From: Cacajao melanocephalus
Lineage: Eukaryota; Chordata; Mammalia; Primates; Pitheciidae
DNA: 64,000 bases
Assembly (NCBI GenBank): GCA_963573385.1
Contig: CAUYLG010048267.1
Coordinates: 48,849 to 112,848 of the forward strand
Direction: 5' to 3'
Below the pieces are notes generated by a model, which was given only the letters and a program-made list of their open reading frames with translations, searched no databases and had not been told where the DNA came from. Position numbers and translations under genes: made by a program. Below, one piece after another: positions 1-14,176 of the stretch (position 1 is its first letter; the number at the start of each line of letters is the position of its first letter).

Positions 1-856
1 GTGCAAGATAAATTTTATTTTATTCACAAATCAAGCTGAAGATTATGAGGACTTATCTATAATAGCAGCAACCATACAAATACATTTGAAAAATGAATTA
101 CTAAAAAAATAATCCATCAGATAGAAGGTGATTTCATAAGTCCTGGGGAGATTAAGATTCTAACCTAACCTAGAAATATTATTGTGTGAATTTAATAAGA
201 CTATAAGCAAAACGATAAACAGAATGCTTTTGATGTTTGGTATACTAAGACTCCTAAAGTATTCACTTCACTTTAAAACAGCAAGGTAACCAAGTGAAAT
301 AAAAATATGTATTTTGATTTTACTACTAAAAGAGATAAAGAAGGAGCGGTATTTTGCCCCTCCACTTGTGTTCTAAATTTAAGGCCTTTGGTTTAAGCAA
401 AGGGACATAAGTAGATTATTTACATTTCTGGAGCCCTGCTAAAGAAAGCCCTGCAGCAGTGAACATGACTTTTTTTTTTCTTTTTAACTTTTCTTCTCTA
501 AGGAACAACTTCTTTCCTTATTCTGATCATTCTGATGGAATTTGTTCTATGCCGTGTCTTCTGCCTGGCCAATCCAAATATTCTTCTCCCTGATCACACT
601 GGTCACTTCAGGAATGAGCTTATATTCTAGACCAATCAGACCATTCTCTGAGACTTTCACAAAAACTAACAGTAAAGTGAGCCAAGTGCTGATAGAGCCA
701 CCTCTGCAGTCGGTAGGGACATTCTGCTTGAGAGAAAAGCCCACATAGAGAAAATGAGGTCAAAGAGCAGAGAGGAATGGATGTTGTGTCAACCTTTAGT
801 TACAAAGATGCCTAAAGCCAGGGGTACCTAGGGAGCTCCTGTTTTCCTAAGGCAAT
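1..856. other. AT-rich stretch, no gene or clear repeat
   Basis: No exon-like frame, RNA gene or recognisable young repeat is seen. Around 547-745 two CCAATC/CCAATCAGACC-like words recall an old dispersed mammalian repeat, but I cannot name the family. The open frames of about 65 codons on both strands there overlap each other and are chance frames. Confidence 0.5.
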
Positions 857-985
857 TGTTATGGTCTGAATGTGTTTGTCCTCCTCACCCTCAAAATTCG
901 TATTTTAAAACCTAATCACCAAGGTGATGATATTAGAAGGTGGGGCCTTTGGGAGGTGATTAAGTCATTAGGGTTACAAGAGCAG
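857..985 (+). mobile_element. MLT1-type (MaLR) LTR, 5' fragment
   Basis: It starts TGTTATGGTCTGAATGTG and continues through the typical AAACCTAATCACCAA and GGTGGGGCCTTTGGGAGGTG words of MLT1/MST LTRs. Only the first third of the LTR is present. The sequence then changes to unrelated DNA and an L1M 3' end. Confidence 0.8.
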
Positions 986-1059
986 CATTCAAAGTAATGC
1001 TTATATCAATTCAAATTGATATCCTATGTTGGGCAGGTACTACTTTACCCTTCCATCAG

Positions 1060-1683
1060 CACTTCCTCAAAAGGTTAAGCATAGCATGAACATATGACCC
1101 TGCAATTTTATTCATAGGGTATATGCTCAAAAGAATTGAAACCATATTTCCACACAAAAAATGTACATACAAATGTTCATAGCAGCATTATTAATAACAT
1201 TCAAAAAGTGAAAATAACTCATATACCCATCAGCTGAAGAATGGATAAACAAAATGTGACACATCCACATGATGGACTATTATTCAGCAATAAAAACAAA
1301 TGAAGTGTTGAAATAAACTATTGATACATGCTAACAACATGGAGGAGCCTAGGAATGAATTAGCCTAAGTGAAAGAAATCAGTCCCAAAAGGCCACCTGT
1401 TATATGATCCCATTTCTATAAAATGTCCAGAATAGGTAAATGTGTAGAGGCAGAATGAAGATTAGTCATTGCCTAGAAGGAGGGATAGTAAGAAGTGATT
1501 CTTAATAGGTGCAGGGCTTCTTTTATATGCACTGTAATGTTCTAAAATTGCATCGTGGTGATGGCTGCACAACTCTGCAACTATACTCAGACCAAACCAT
1601 GAAGTTATATACTTCAAATGGGTGATTTTATGATATGTGAGTTATATTCCAGCACAGTGTTTTCAAAATGTGATAATATATGA
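1060..1683 (+). mobile_element. L1M LINE-1, 3' end (5'-truncated)
   Basis: It contains the old L1 3' sequence order: CATAGCAGCATTATTAATAA, then a GAATGGATAAACAAAATGTG word, then TTATTCAGCAATAAAAA. After these come the 3' UTR words GTTCTAAAATTGCATCGTGG and CAAATGGGTGATTTTATG. High divergence suggests an L1MC/L1ME-age copy. It has no coding capacity. Confidence 0.85.
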
Positions 1684-1904
1684 ACATACACATAACAGCT
1701 CATAATTCATTTGTGCCAGGCTAAATTACATATAAACCTTCCCTTCTTATTGATACCACTTCATCCTACCTTAGAATAAACAAGAATAGAAATAAAAGAA
1801 ATAATAACAAATACTCTAAGTACTATTTAAATGCCTAAATAATATTAGTAACATTGATAGTAATAGCACTGCTAATAAAAATTTATTGCTATTGATTATA
1901 ATTT

Positions 1905-2095
1905 TTTAGCATTTACTAGGTTCTAGGCTTAGCATTTTATATTAAAATTAATTTAATACTCCTAATAATCCTCTGAAAAGAAGTGTTATTAACCTGTTTA
2001 AATATGGAGAAATCGAAGCTCTAAAAGTTTTGATTAATTGCCCCAATTTGTAAGTCTAGTAAAGAGCAGAAAATATGAAGCCAATTCTAGGTGAT
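1905..2095 (-). mobile_element. MIR SINE
   Basis: On the + strand this reads as a reverse-complement MIR: AGCATTTACTAGGTTCTAGG, then AATTTAATACTCCTAATAAT, then a diverged GGAGAAATCGAAGCTC version of the GAGGAAACTGAGGC core. Heavily diverged, as expected for this mammal-wide family. Confidence 0.7.
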
Positions 2096-2425
2096 TCCAC
2101 ATGTCAAACTCTTAAACAATATTTGACCTCCCCTGCAGTAGCCTGATCAATATGTATAACTAGTTTTAAAACACCCTGTTTGATCACACATTTAGAATTT
2201 GCTCCATTATTTGCACCAACTGGGTGAACACTGGGATCTTGAGCAAAGCACCACACCTCAGCCACAGTGCCAGGAGTCCTTCTGAGATAATATTGTGTAG
2301 GCAAATTAATAATTATGTATCAATGTATCATAAGAAGAGACAAGGTTACTTCTATCATGAACCATGGGTTTTAAAAAATTTCTGTAACTGGAAAGATGCA
2401 GTTTCTCAAAGTATAGCTTTGTCTT
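2096..2425. other. No feature seen
   Basis: Unique-looking AT-rich sequence. Short overlapping open frames on both strands have no recognisable content. Confidence 0.5.
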
Positions 2426-2443
2426 AAGATGTTACCAATGATT

Positions 2444-2732
2444 GACCAGGGGCAGTGGCTCATGCCTGTCCCAGCACTTTGAGAGGCCCAGCAGGAGGAT
2501 TGCTTGAGCCCAGGTGTTTGAGACCATTCTGGTCAACACAGTGGACCTCATCTCTACAAAAATTTAAAAATTAGTCAAATGTGGTGGCACGTGCCTATGT
2601 CCCAGCTACTTGAGAGGCTGAGGTGAGAGGGTCACTTGAGCTTTGGGAGGTCAAGTCTGCAGTGAGCCATAATTATGCCATTGAACTCCAGACTCAGTGA
2701 CACAGGAAGACCCCATCTCAAAAACAAACAAA
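2444..2732 (+). mobile_element. Alu, old (AluJ-like)
   Basis: Full-length dimer with many substitutions (GACCAGGGGCAGTGGCTCA start, AAAACAAACAAAAA tail). It is flanked by a target-site duplication AAGATGTTACCAAT at 2426-2441 and 2733-2748, so the edges are well defined. The insertion sits just upstream of a MIR. Confidence 0.95.
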
Positions 2733-2746
2733 AAGATGTTACCAAT

Positions 2747-2915
2747 AATAATAGTAGTCATTGGTGCTTTATATGAGTCAGCTCATTTAATCCCTACAAC
2801 AATACCATAAACTAGGTAATATTATTATCTTCCTACAAATGTGAAATATGAAGCAGAAGGAAGTAGAACAGCCATGGTATCAGGATGTCTAACTTAGAGC
2901 CCATACCCTTAATAT
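2747..2915 (-). mobile_element. MIR SINE
   Basis: It reads GAGTCAGCTCATTTAATCCC, ACAACAATACCATAAACTAG and GTAATATTATTATCTTC in MIR reverse-complement order. Old and diverged. Confidence 0.7.
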
Positions 2916-4030
2916 CTACTCTATAGTCACTCCAAATGCTTCAAATTTGTTTCAGTTAATAAAATTATTAAACAATGTCACAATTACAATACATGAATAA
3001 GAAGGTCATATGTTGTCTAAAAATATTAAAAATTTCAGTGTCAAGACAGGTATGTTGACAAAAAATGGAAATAGACATTTTAATTTATTCATAAATACAT
3101 ATCTAAGCATTTCTGAAGTTGCTTGTGTAAAGAGCTTACATTTAGAAATCTCATGACTCCTCTATGAAGTAGAAGGAAAAGGAGAATGGAGGAAAAAGAA
3201 ACATCATTATCAGACATAACTGGTCCCTACATACCAACAAGAACAGGAGAATCAAGATAAAGTGAAGTCCTCTTGATTTACTAATCCCCAAAAGCTGTTC
3301 TTTGACTAAAGGGTAAAACTGCCACCACTCTAGAGTGGTAGAAATAAGAGGACTTGAAAAAGTTTCTACCAATTGAGAGTAGGGTGATGAGAAATACTAA
3401 AGGCAAGAGCCGTATCTGGCTTAGGTTGGTCCTTGCAAATCTGAAACCAGAAACCACTTAGAATCGATTCAAAATGGTAAGAATAAAGACAGAAATGATT
3501 TCAAGTGGTGCTCTGAAAAACAACGTAATTAAGACAGGAATCTATGAACAAAGTCTGATTCCCAAGCGTTAGGACTAAAGACAGAAATGGGTCAGAAGTG
3601 AGTCAAAGGGCAAGTAGAACAAATAGAGGCCAAAGCAGAAACCTGATCAACATTTTTTCCAAAGCAAATCGGATAAGTCCTGCACCACCTCAAAACTCCA
3701 CAAATGGTGGTTTTCAACTTGAGGCCTCAAATTTGTGAAGGTTTCAAAGGTTTAAAAGCAGTATAAAGATAAATTTATTTGCTTGGGGGTGGTTAGCTTT
3801 CTTTTTAACAATATCCAATTCTTATCAACAGAAAACAGGGTTTTGGAAAACGGGCAAAAAACAAGATAAGCTTCCAGAAGACACTACTCTATTGGCCCCA
3901 TACTCTGATATGATTTCACAGTAAACAAATAAGGTACGTATGTTAAAGCTGAAACTCAACAGTAAAAAAAATAATTGATAACCACAATACTTTCTAATAT
4001 ACGTTATTAAACTCTATGGTGGATGCTTAA
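2916..4030. other. Unique AT-rich stretch
   Basis: No repeat family or gene recognised in 1.1 kb. A 73-codon minus frame at 3151-3372 has a hydrophobic, low-complexity translation and no supporting context. Confidence 0.5.
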
Positions 4031-4451
4031 ACAACACAGATTTGAACTGTGCAGGTCATTTATACACTGATTTTCTTCTACCTCTGCCACTCTTGAAAGA
4101 TCAAGACCAATCCCTTCTCCTTTTCTTCATTCTCAGCCTACTCAGCATGAAGAGGATGGGGATGAAGACCTGTATGATGACCCACTTCCACTTAATGAAT
4201 AGTAAATATATTTCCTCTTCCTTATGATTTTCTTAACATTTTCTTTTCTCTAGCATACTTTATTGCAAGAATACAGTATATAATATATATAACAGATAAA
4301 ATATGTGTTAATAGTTTATGTTATCGTAAGGTTTCCAGTCAACAACAGACTATCATTAGTTAAGTTTTGGCGGAGTCAGGAGTTATCCATAAATTTTTAA
4401 CTGGAAAGGGGGCCAGCACTCCTGAGTCCCACATTGTTCAGCAGTCAACTA
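4031..4451. mobile_element. Tigger-type (TcMar) miniature DNA transposon
   Basis: The 5' part reads ACAACACAGATTTGAACTGT and later words include CTTCCACTTAATGAATAGTA, CTTTATTGCAAGAATACAGT and a terminal CAGTCAACTATAG. These match the non-autonomous Tigger2-like repeat whose inverted ends begin CAGTTGACCC. The 61-codon frame inside it is fortuitous. Subfamily is not certain. Confidence 0.75.
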
Positions 4452-5497
4452 TAGTTATGAGTTATGAATTGGTGATAATCTGAAATAAAAACTTACGAAA
4501 TGTATTTTTGGACACGGAAAGGAAAAAGATAAGGCAAACTACTGCAAAGCAGAAAACACTACCTGTAGTTACCATTGTCACCTCATGTCACTAAAATTCA
4601 TATAATCTAAGGAAATATTGTAGAACACAGATTTTTCAAACAACCTCATGAAAATAATTAACCTGTGTCTAGCATATAGTTATGAAATTTATATCACAGA
4701 GTATAATTTGAATTATATTAGAAAATTATAATGTAAAAATGGTGGCTTTACACTTAGTCAACTAGGAGACCTCTGAGTTAAGTATTAGCAACCATAAGAC
4801 TGATGCCTAATACTTACCCCAAGTGAATTTCTCAAGGTTATATTTATTCTGGAAATTGGAGAGGAAATGAAAATACTTAGAAACATCACTGCAGTGCTCT
4901 CAATGAAAATAGATATTTTTATTTGGACTAAGTAAATACCTTTCTCAAAGATTAATAAATTTGTTTATTTTAAACCAGTTGAATAAACTCATTTCCTGAA
5001 AATGTACTATAATTAATTTACCAGTGATGTGCCACTCTAAACCAATGAAATAAACTCAGTTAATTTTTCTTCAAAGTGTTTCTTAAATAATTCATTAATG
5101 TTGTCAAGTAGATAATTAATATAACATTAAGTAAATATTAAAATGGACAAAATTTTGATAATTAGTTTAACCTAGAGAAACTTAATACATCGATTATGGC
5201 ACCAGTTTGTTCACAAATGTTGGCACATTTTCTGGTATTTTCCCTCTGTCTATGAAGTATCAGTGCATTTCAGTTTTGGGTCAGAAAGATAATTTGTTTG
5301 TGAAGTATATCAATACTAAATTGCCCAATGTGGCACATCATCATGGATTTCACTGAGACAAAGTCAAAATATAATTTTGTAAATTTTGTGTGCCAAGAAT
5401 TATGCTAAAGCTACATACACAGAAAAAAATATAAAAGAAGCAAATGATAAATGTCTGTATAACAGAAAGAGCTAGAGTGTAGAGTAAGAAGAAAGTG
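4452..5497. other. Unique AT-rich stretch
   Basis: No repeat or gene recognised. It is rich in A/T runs and ATTA words. Nothing gene-like is seen. Confidence 0.5.
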
Positions 5498-5740
5498 GAT
5501 TATTTAAATCTCAATTATTCCATTTATTTGCTGTTTGAGAATGTTAAACAACTTACATAACCTTTTTCAACCTCAGTTAGGTTTAATAATGCCTGCCTTG
5601 CAGAGCTATTTGCAGGATTTACCGTAATATATTTAATTCCCTTAGTGTGGCACTTAGCATACACTGAATGCTATAGGAATTTCTGCCCTTGTTAGTGTTA
5701 ATATTTGTATCATTATTATCACACTTTGGATTCTTCTGAT
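5498..5740 (+). mobile_element. MIR SINE
   Basis: Forward MIR order: TTAAATCTCAATTATTCC, then AATGTTAAACAACTTACATA, then TTTCAACCTCAG, then the 3' GTGTGGCACTTAGCATACAC version of the GTGCCTGGCACATAG word. Diverged but ordered. Confidence 0.7.
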
Positions 5741-5959
5741 GAAGAAATCAGAAATTGGGGTGTACTCTTGATTTAAATCTTTATCTCTTAATATAATTTT
5801 AGTAACATTTTGTAATTAACATCATAGCTCAAGACTCTCTGGAAATAATGGATTCCTTCTAATCCCTTACCCCAACAACCATAACAAAGTTTTGTTTTCT
5901 TTCTGCAATGAATGTTGTGTTCATTTTCCTCTTTTTGTCTTCCTTATGTTGCCCGTCTT

Positions 5960-6170
5960 GTGGGTCACATCTTCATCTCCTCTTGATCATCCTTGTACTC
6001 TTGCCTCCAACCTCTCTTCTCCTACCCCTCCTTCAATCCTACCTAAATTCATGTTCCTAAATTACATCTTTGATCATAACATTCCTCCCTTTCAATAAAC
6101 CCTTTTTGGCTTCAAATTGCCACTAAAGTTGAATCTATTTAGCCTTGCCTTAAAAATACATTTATTTCAA
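5960..6170 (+). mobile_element. L2 LINE fragment
   Basis: Cytosine-rich L2 3' domain words are present in order: GCCTCCAACCTCTCTTCTCC, then CATCTTTGATCATAACATTC (consensus AATCTGATCATGTCACTCCC), then CCCTTTTTGGCTTCAAATTG. The 68-codon frame over it is a remnant or chance frame. Confidence 0.6.
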
Positions 6171-6589
6171 GCATACTTTTCTGCAATAGTTTTTAATATC
6201 TTTGGAAAAAATACTAATTTTGCTTGAACTCAAAGACAACAGATAGCATTAGATAAAGAAGCTTCATATAACTCAAACAAAACTTATCTACTCTGAAGGA
6301 ATTAATTGTATTTGCCAACACAAGGGAGGCAATGGTGCATTTTATTATGCATATCTCAGAACAAAGGTTGATTATGAAGTTTATTTATAGGTGTTCATTT
6401 TTTATCTGTTGTTGATGGTAACTATTTATGTCTTTAGCTCTAGTATAAAAATTATGCACAATGAACATGAAATCTCATCACACTGTTTTAAGAGGATCTA
6501 GCCTTTGATGTTATGAAACAGAAATAACTAACAGACTACATGATGGTTTTAACTGTATCCCTAATAATGGACCTAGAGAAAATCCTCCA
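6171..6589. other. No feature seen
   Basis: AT-rich DNA between two L2 blocks. Nothing recognised. Confidence 0.45.
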
Positions 6590-7538
<949 letters not shown>

Positions 7539-7734
7539 CACAGTGGCATCTCTGAAACTATTTGCCAGATGTATAAATAGATGAAAAAGAAAAAAAGACA
7601 CTGGAAGGGTATATAAGATACCATTGTAAACGAGGATTCCTTTACCAGCTATCATTAATGCATCTATATTGCAATTTAGAGAACCTCAATTTATAAAAGC
7701 AGAACAATCATACTATAAATGTTTTAACAGAAGG

Positions 7735-7955
7735 TAATAACTACTTCATACAATGTTCACATTAGTCTAAGTGCTTTACAGAATTAACTCAATCCTGTGT
7801 ACAAATGTATGGGGTATCAACTAGTATTATATGCACTTCACAAATAAAGAAACAAGGGGGAAGTTTGTCTTGCTAAAAGAAATATATTTAAAAGTAGAAA
7901 ATCAAGGATTTGAGCACAGATACTCTCTCAGAGTCTGTATGCTAAACCACAATGA
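7735..7955 (-). mobile_element. MIR SINE
   Basis: Reverse-complement MIR words: CTAAGTGCTTTACAGAATTA, ACTCAATCCTGTG, CACTTCACAAATAAAGAAAC, and a diverged 3' GGATTTGAGCACAGA. Confidence 0.65.
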
Positions 7956-9404
7956 TTTACTCTAAGAATTTGCTAAAATGCCTTTATATCTAGGCATCCA
8001 TCTTACATTTTAAATATGGTTTGATCTGCAAAACCACAAAGCACAAGCAAACCCTCAGGACTACATCTGCGGCACAGTATAAGGTACAATTTTATCCTTG
8101 TCCAGGCCTGACAAACAAGCTCTGCCAGGTTAGAACGTGAGAGTGTTTCCCTCATTGATTTAAGTGGAACTTTCTGGTCCAGTTCTTTCTGATTAAAAAA
8201 ATCCATTTAATCATTTTAACATATTTTTGCACACTGATACATTCATCCATTAGTTATCTCCAAAAGCCTTGTCAGCAATAATTGTATCTTCAAAAAATGA
8301 CAAGTTAAGAAAAGCTTATAAACTTGGCCTTAAGTATGAAAGTTAATGGCTAACAGTGACTGTGTTTTATTATTCAATGTAGTCCTTAAAGAATTTTAGA
8401 ATTATTGATGTCATAAAAATTTCATTTAATTAGAACTTTAGCATTAAATTTCAAAGAAAACTAGTAGATATTGAATCAAATTCTTGGAATAGCACTTTAC
8501 CTAGTATAAAAACAATTGCAAGAAAAAATTATTTTGAGTGCTACGTATATGTGATTTTCAAATACAATCTCTATATCTAGTGCTGCATTATTTTTTATTG
8601 TTTGTTTTTGAACACAGGATTTTCTTTCATGACGTGAATGAAAATAAGTGAAACACCACTACTCTGAGAGACTTGGCATATATATCCTATATTTGTTTCC
8701 CCTTCTACTTCGCCCCAAAAAACTATTAAGGAACAGTATGGTTATTTAGATTTTTTTTTCTCTATGAAGGTATTTTGGCATTTCACTTTATAAAGTAGTT
8801 TTTAAAATTCTTAAAATTATCAGGGATACATAGTAGTATTATAAGTATCTTATAAACAAGTCAAGATTGAGTCAAACACGTCCATTATAATTTTCATTCA
8901 GTTGCATAAATTTAAATTCAGCTTTTACTTACATCTAAAAGGGATAACTTCATCCTGTGAAGCTCAACATTACTCCTCATATAAAACACTCTGAGAAAAT
9001 AACCCATTCATGGGAAGCTTGGTATTAACTATATAAATATTTTCTCATTCTTTCTTAACAAGAAAAAATATTTATATTGGAAGAAGACCAATATAGATAG
9101 CATAGACTTTTGATTATTGACTAAGCCATTGAGAGCAGAGTGAAAGCAGCAACGTATATTTGTGTAGTCAGCAGCAAATCTCCAACATAAGCAAGCCTTG
9201 AAAAGACCATACTTGACAAGAACTTGCTCTTGTCACACTGAGCATTAGATTTTGACTACATTTGTCATTTGGAATATAGTCAGTATGCTATTACTCTACA
9301 ATAACGCTTGATGTTATTATTATGTTATGAAGATAACAAAATATAAATTAAAAATGACTGAAACACTTAACACAATAAAAAATTCTTGTAATTTTCTATA
9401 TGAG
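7956..9404. other. Unique AT-rich stretch
   Basis: 1.4 kb without a recognised repeat, gene or RNA. AT content is high. It may contain decayed repeats I cannot recognise by eye. Confidence 0.5.
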
Positions 9405-10043
9405 GTAGGCAAGATTCTATGACAATCCCAATGACCCATGACCTTGAATAGTGCCTTCTTCATGAGTATGAATGGGACCTATAACTTACTCCTGAAAAAT
9501 GAATATGGCAAAGGTGATGAAATATCCCTCCTGTGATTATATCATGTTATATGACAAAGATGAAGAGATTTAGAAGGTGTAATTAAAGTATCTAATCAAT
9601 TGAATTTAGGTTAACTAATGGAGATATTATCCTGGATGAAGCTGCATAAGCAGATAAGCTTTTTAACACAGGGTATAGAGGTCAGAGACGTAAGAAGTTA
9701 AAGGGAAATTATATTTCTGGTTTCAAAGAAGCAAAAGCCATGTTCTTAACTGTCTGTTGGGTGGAGGGACCTCGAGGAGCTGAGAGCCTCTCAGATCTAA
9801 AGCTGCAAGGAATTGAATTCTGCCAGTAAACTGAATGGCAGAATTCGTTGGCTTGGAAGAGGACCACAGTTTCAGATGGGAACCTTCCCCAAGATGGCAC
9901 CCTGATTTCAGCCTTTCAGAAACTCTGAGTAAAGAACTCTTCTGAGCAGTGCTCACATTTCTGACCTCTATAACTGACAGACAATAAACGGGTGTTGTTT
10001 TAGGTCAAAATTTGTGGTTGTTACACAGCATAGAAAACCACAC
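9405..10043 (+). mobile_element. MLT1-type (MaLR) solo LTR
   Basis: Near-complete old MLT1 LTR. It starts GAGGTAGGCAAGATTCTATG, contains ATGTTATATGACAAAGATG and AGGAATTGAATTCTGCCAG, then CACCCTGATTTCAGCC, the polyadenylation-type CAATAAACGGGTGTTG and a GTTACACAGCATAGAAAACC end. No internal retroviral sequence follows, so it is a solo LTR. The 63- and 77-codon minus frames in it are spurious. Confidence 0.9.
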
Positions 10044-10689
10044 AGAAGATGGGACTTCTGCACTGAGGAAACAAGGACCTCTCTTCTGTAAAAATAAGAA
10101 CACTATTAAAAATTATCAGAATCAACTTTTTCAAAGTTGATAATTAATTTGAAGAGTGTTTATTCCATTTTTTAAAAATGGCTGAATCTTGGTAAGGAAA
10201 GCTGGCTTCATTGTATTTTAATGTGAATTAATCCCATCACTTTCTCTCTAGCTCTGAAGTAATCTTGAAAAACTAAATAGTTGTACGATAAAGATAGATA
10301 TAAGAACGCTAGCCTAGCAGCCACTGGTTGGGGCAAAATGGATTTAGAACTGTTCTAAACCCAAAAACCCTATTCCCAGAGAAATGTCATTACTGGACCT
10401 GTCTGGCTGCTCCCTGGAAACCTCCACTCACAGGACTTGTCTTTATTTAATCTGGTTCTGAGCTCGCTCAGTGTGAATAACCTTTCCCAAGGTTTGTCAG
10501 AAAAATAAAAAACAGTGGTAATTGTCTAACACAATACCTGCTTAAAGCAGGGATAATGGAGCAAATAAGAGGGTTAAAAGAAAAAATATTTAAAAGGAAA
10601 AGCTGTGGGATGAGATGCTCATAGGGGAATTTGAAAAACTCTGACATATTCCTGGGAACTTAGATGGTCATGAAAATATGTAAAGCTGT
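10044..10689. other. Unassigned sequence upstream of L1M
   Basis: No clear family. The right part (about 10500-10690) could be diverged 5' UTR of the L1M that follows, because its purine-rich composition is similar. I cannot place a boundary. Confidence 0.4.
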
Positions 10690-12764
10690 GTCCCTTCCTG
10701 GGAAAGGTATGTGCCAACATTCTTAAAGAGTCCCTTGAAATAGGAAAGGAGACATATTTCAGGGCATTTAAGAAAAATTCTGTCCAATCCAATCATTAGC
10801 TGGCCAGTAAGCTAACTGAGAAGAGACCTAGTGGACACATATGACAAAGAATACAGACCAGGAACAGCAGCAGCAACTACAAGAGCAAAAACAAACTGAA
10901 GAGATTATAAGGGGGAGATTTATCTAACGGCTGGAATGCTATATTATTTAATATGTCCAATTTTCCACCGAAGAATTGTAAGACATGCAAAGAAACAGGA
11001 TGAATGGCCTTATAAGAGGAAAAATAAGTAATCAATAAAACTGTCCCTAAAGATATCCAAACACTAAAGTTGCTAAACAAATATTTTAAACTGGCTGTTG
11101 TAAACATATTGAAAGAACTAAAGACACCAATGTCTGAAGAACAAAGGAAAGAAGAGAACAATGTCTCATAAAATAGAGACTATCAGTTTAAAAATAACCC
11201 AAAAATTATGGAGTTAAAAATTACCAAAAATATGAAATAATAATCCTAAAATAAGACTGACAAAGAAAAATATCATACTCAGCAAAACTATCCTTCAACA
11301 ACAAAGACAAAATTTATACATCTCCAGGTAAACATAAACTAACAGAATTAACATTAGTACAACTGCTCTACGACAAACACTAAAGAGCGTCAGGCTGAAA
11401 TAAAAGAACACTAAACAATAACTCAAATCCAGAGGAAGAAAATAAAGTGTAATAGTAAAGTTAAACTGTCTCAGTTAAAGACAATATAATTGTATTTTTC
11501 GTTTGTAATTGTTTTCTTCTAACTAATTTAAAAGAAAATTGCATAAAACATCATAGAGAACTATTTTGATAGATTTATAATGTATAAAGTCTCACATGAA
11601 TGACAATAGTCCAAAGGATAGAGAGAAAATGAAGTTATATAAGAGTGAAATTTTGATATATGTTTGAAATTAAGTTGGTATTAACTGAAATAGAGTGTTA
11701 TAGACTAAGATGTTAATTGTAATCCCCAGGGCAACCATTAAAAAGATGAAAATAAGGAAATTACAAGGAATTAAGACAGTACACAGAAAATACCTATTTA
11801 ACCCCAAATAAGCCAGTAATAGAGTCATACAAAACAAAAAAGACATAAAACTTATAGAAAGTAAAAATCAAAGTGGCAGACTGTTTAATCAGCAATTACA
11901 TTAAATGAAAATGCTTGAAATATGCCAATCAACATACAGATTGGCAGAAGGAAAAAAGTGACATGTAACTATATTCTGCCCACAAGTTTAGATTCAAAGA
12001 CACAAACTAATTTGAAAATAAAAGATGAAAAATTATATACTATACAAAGAGCAACCAAAGGAGAACTGCACGGTTATACTAATATCAAAATAGACTTTAA
12101 AATAAAAACTTATTACTAAAAACAAAGATATCTGATAACAGTGAAGGAGTCACTCCATCAGAAAGACATTAAAAAAATATATATGCACTAAAAAAGCCCC
12201 AAAATGCAAGAAATAAAAACTGATAGGATTGAAGAGAGACATAGACAATTAAAGAAAATCCAGAATCCAATATCTCATTTTCAGTAATGGATAACGCAAC
12301 TAGTACAAAATTCAAAACACAAATGTAAGACTTGAACAACACTATAAAAATAACTGGATTTAATAGCTAGAGAGCAATAACAGAAGGAAATTTGGAAAAT
12401 TTACCAATATGTGAAAATTAAATAATACATTCCTAAAAAACAAACCAGCCAAAGAATCAATCACCAGGAAATTCAGAAAAACTTTGAGATGGGTCAAAAT
12501 AAAAACTAACCTAGCAAAATTTATGGAATACACCTAATGTGGTACTTAGAGAGAAACTGATAGCTGAAAAATGATCGTATTTTAATCCTATCTTAAAAGA
12601 AAACCTAAAATCAAAAACCTAAACTTATCCCTTTAAAATATTAGAAAAATCAGTGGAACCTAAACAAAAATAAGCAAAAAATAAATAAAGATTATAGCAG
12701 AAATTAATGAATAATAGAAAAACAATAGAAACAGTTTTTAAAAAGAAGTTGTATTTTGAATCCT

Positions 12765-12865
12765 GTGGTTCCAAAGACTCACCTTTCCTGACTTCAAAAC
12801 TTACTACAAAGCTACAGAGATGAAGATAATGTGGTCTTGGCATAAGGATACATAAGTAGATCAAG
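12765..12865 (+). mobile_element. Displaced distal ORF2 block inside L1M
   Basis: The words CTGACTTCAAAACTTACTAC, GGTCTTGGCATAAGGATACA and AAGTAGATCAAGG normally lie far downstream in L1 ORF2. Here they sit between proximal ORF2 segments: AGATTATAGCAGAAATTAAT before and ACTCAAATTACTAAACCAGT after. The block is in the same orientation as its host. Confidence 0.7.
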
Positions 12866-13381
12866 GTAATAAAAAGCATCAAGAAAATGGCAAAATTTTA
12901 GGTAGATTAATCAAGAAAGACTCAAATTACTAAACCAGTAATGAAAGAGTGAACATTACTAATTACCTTACAAAAATAAGAATTAAAGAATATAATTCAC
13001 AATTATATATTAAAAAGTTAAATAAATGAAATGGACAATTTTCTAGAAAGACACAAAAAAATACCAAAACTGACTCAAGAAAAAATCAAACATCTGAATC
13101 AACCTGTAACAATAAGGATTAAATTAGTAACCAAAAATCTTTTACAAAGAAAAGCATAGCGTTTGATGGTTTCACTGGTTAATTCTGTACAACATTTAAA
13201 GAAGTAAGACTAATTCTTCACAAACTCTTGCAAAAAAGAAGTGCAGAGGAAACACTTCCCAACTTACTCTCTAAGGCCTGTATTACCAGAATTCAAACAC
13301 CAAAGACTAGAACAACTAGATATCCACAAACAAAAGAAAGAAATTGAACCCCAATCATACATCTTATAAAAGAGGTGATTA

Positions 13382-13780
<399 letters not shown>

Positions 13781-14176
13781 TCAATGTTTCCTAGACATTA
13801 CATAAAAGCACAAGTGACAAAAGAAAAAAAAAAAAAACGTTTACTTTGTCAGTGTTAAAGCATGGATTCAAAAGACATCATCAAGAAGGTCCGAAGACAA
13901 CCCATGTAATAGAATAAAATATTTGCAATTCATACATTCGATAAGGAACTAGTATCCAGAATATATAAAGAACTCTTAAAATTCAACAATAAAAAGACAA
14001 CCAAATTTTAAATAGGCAAATTATTTGAATATAGATATTTCTCCATGGAAGACATATTAATGGCCAATAGGCACATGATACGATGCCTAATATCATTAAT
14101 CATTAAACAAGATACCACTTCACACACACTAGAATGGCTAAAATTAAAAAGATAGACAATTACTAGTGTTGACAAC

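Noticed and set aside
4042..4227. 61-codon frame with an acidic/Met-rich end
   Set aside because: It lies inside a non-autonomous Tigger-like element that does not encode transposase.
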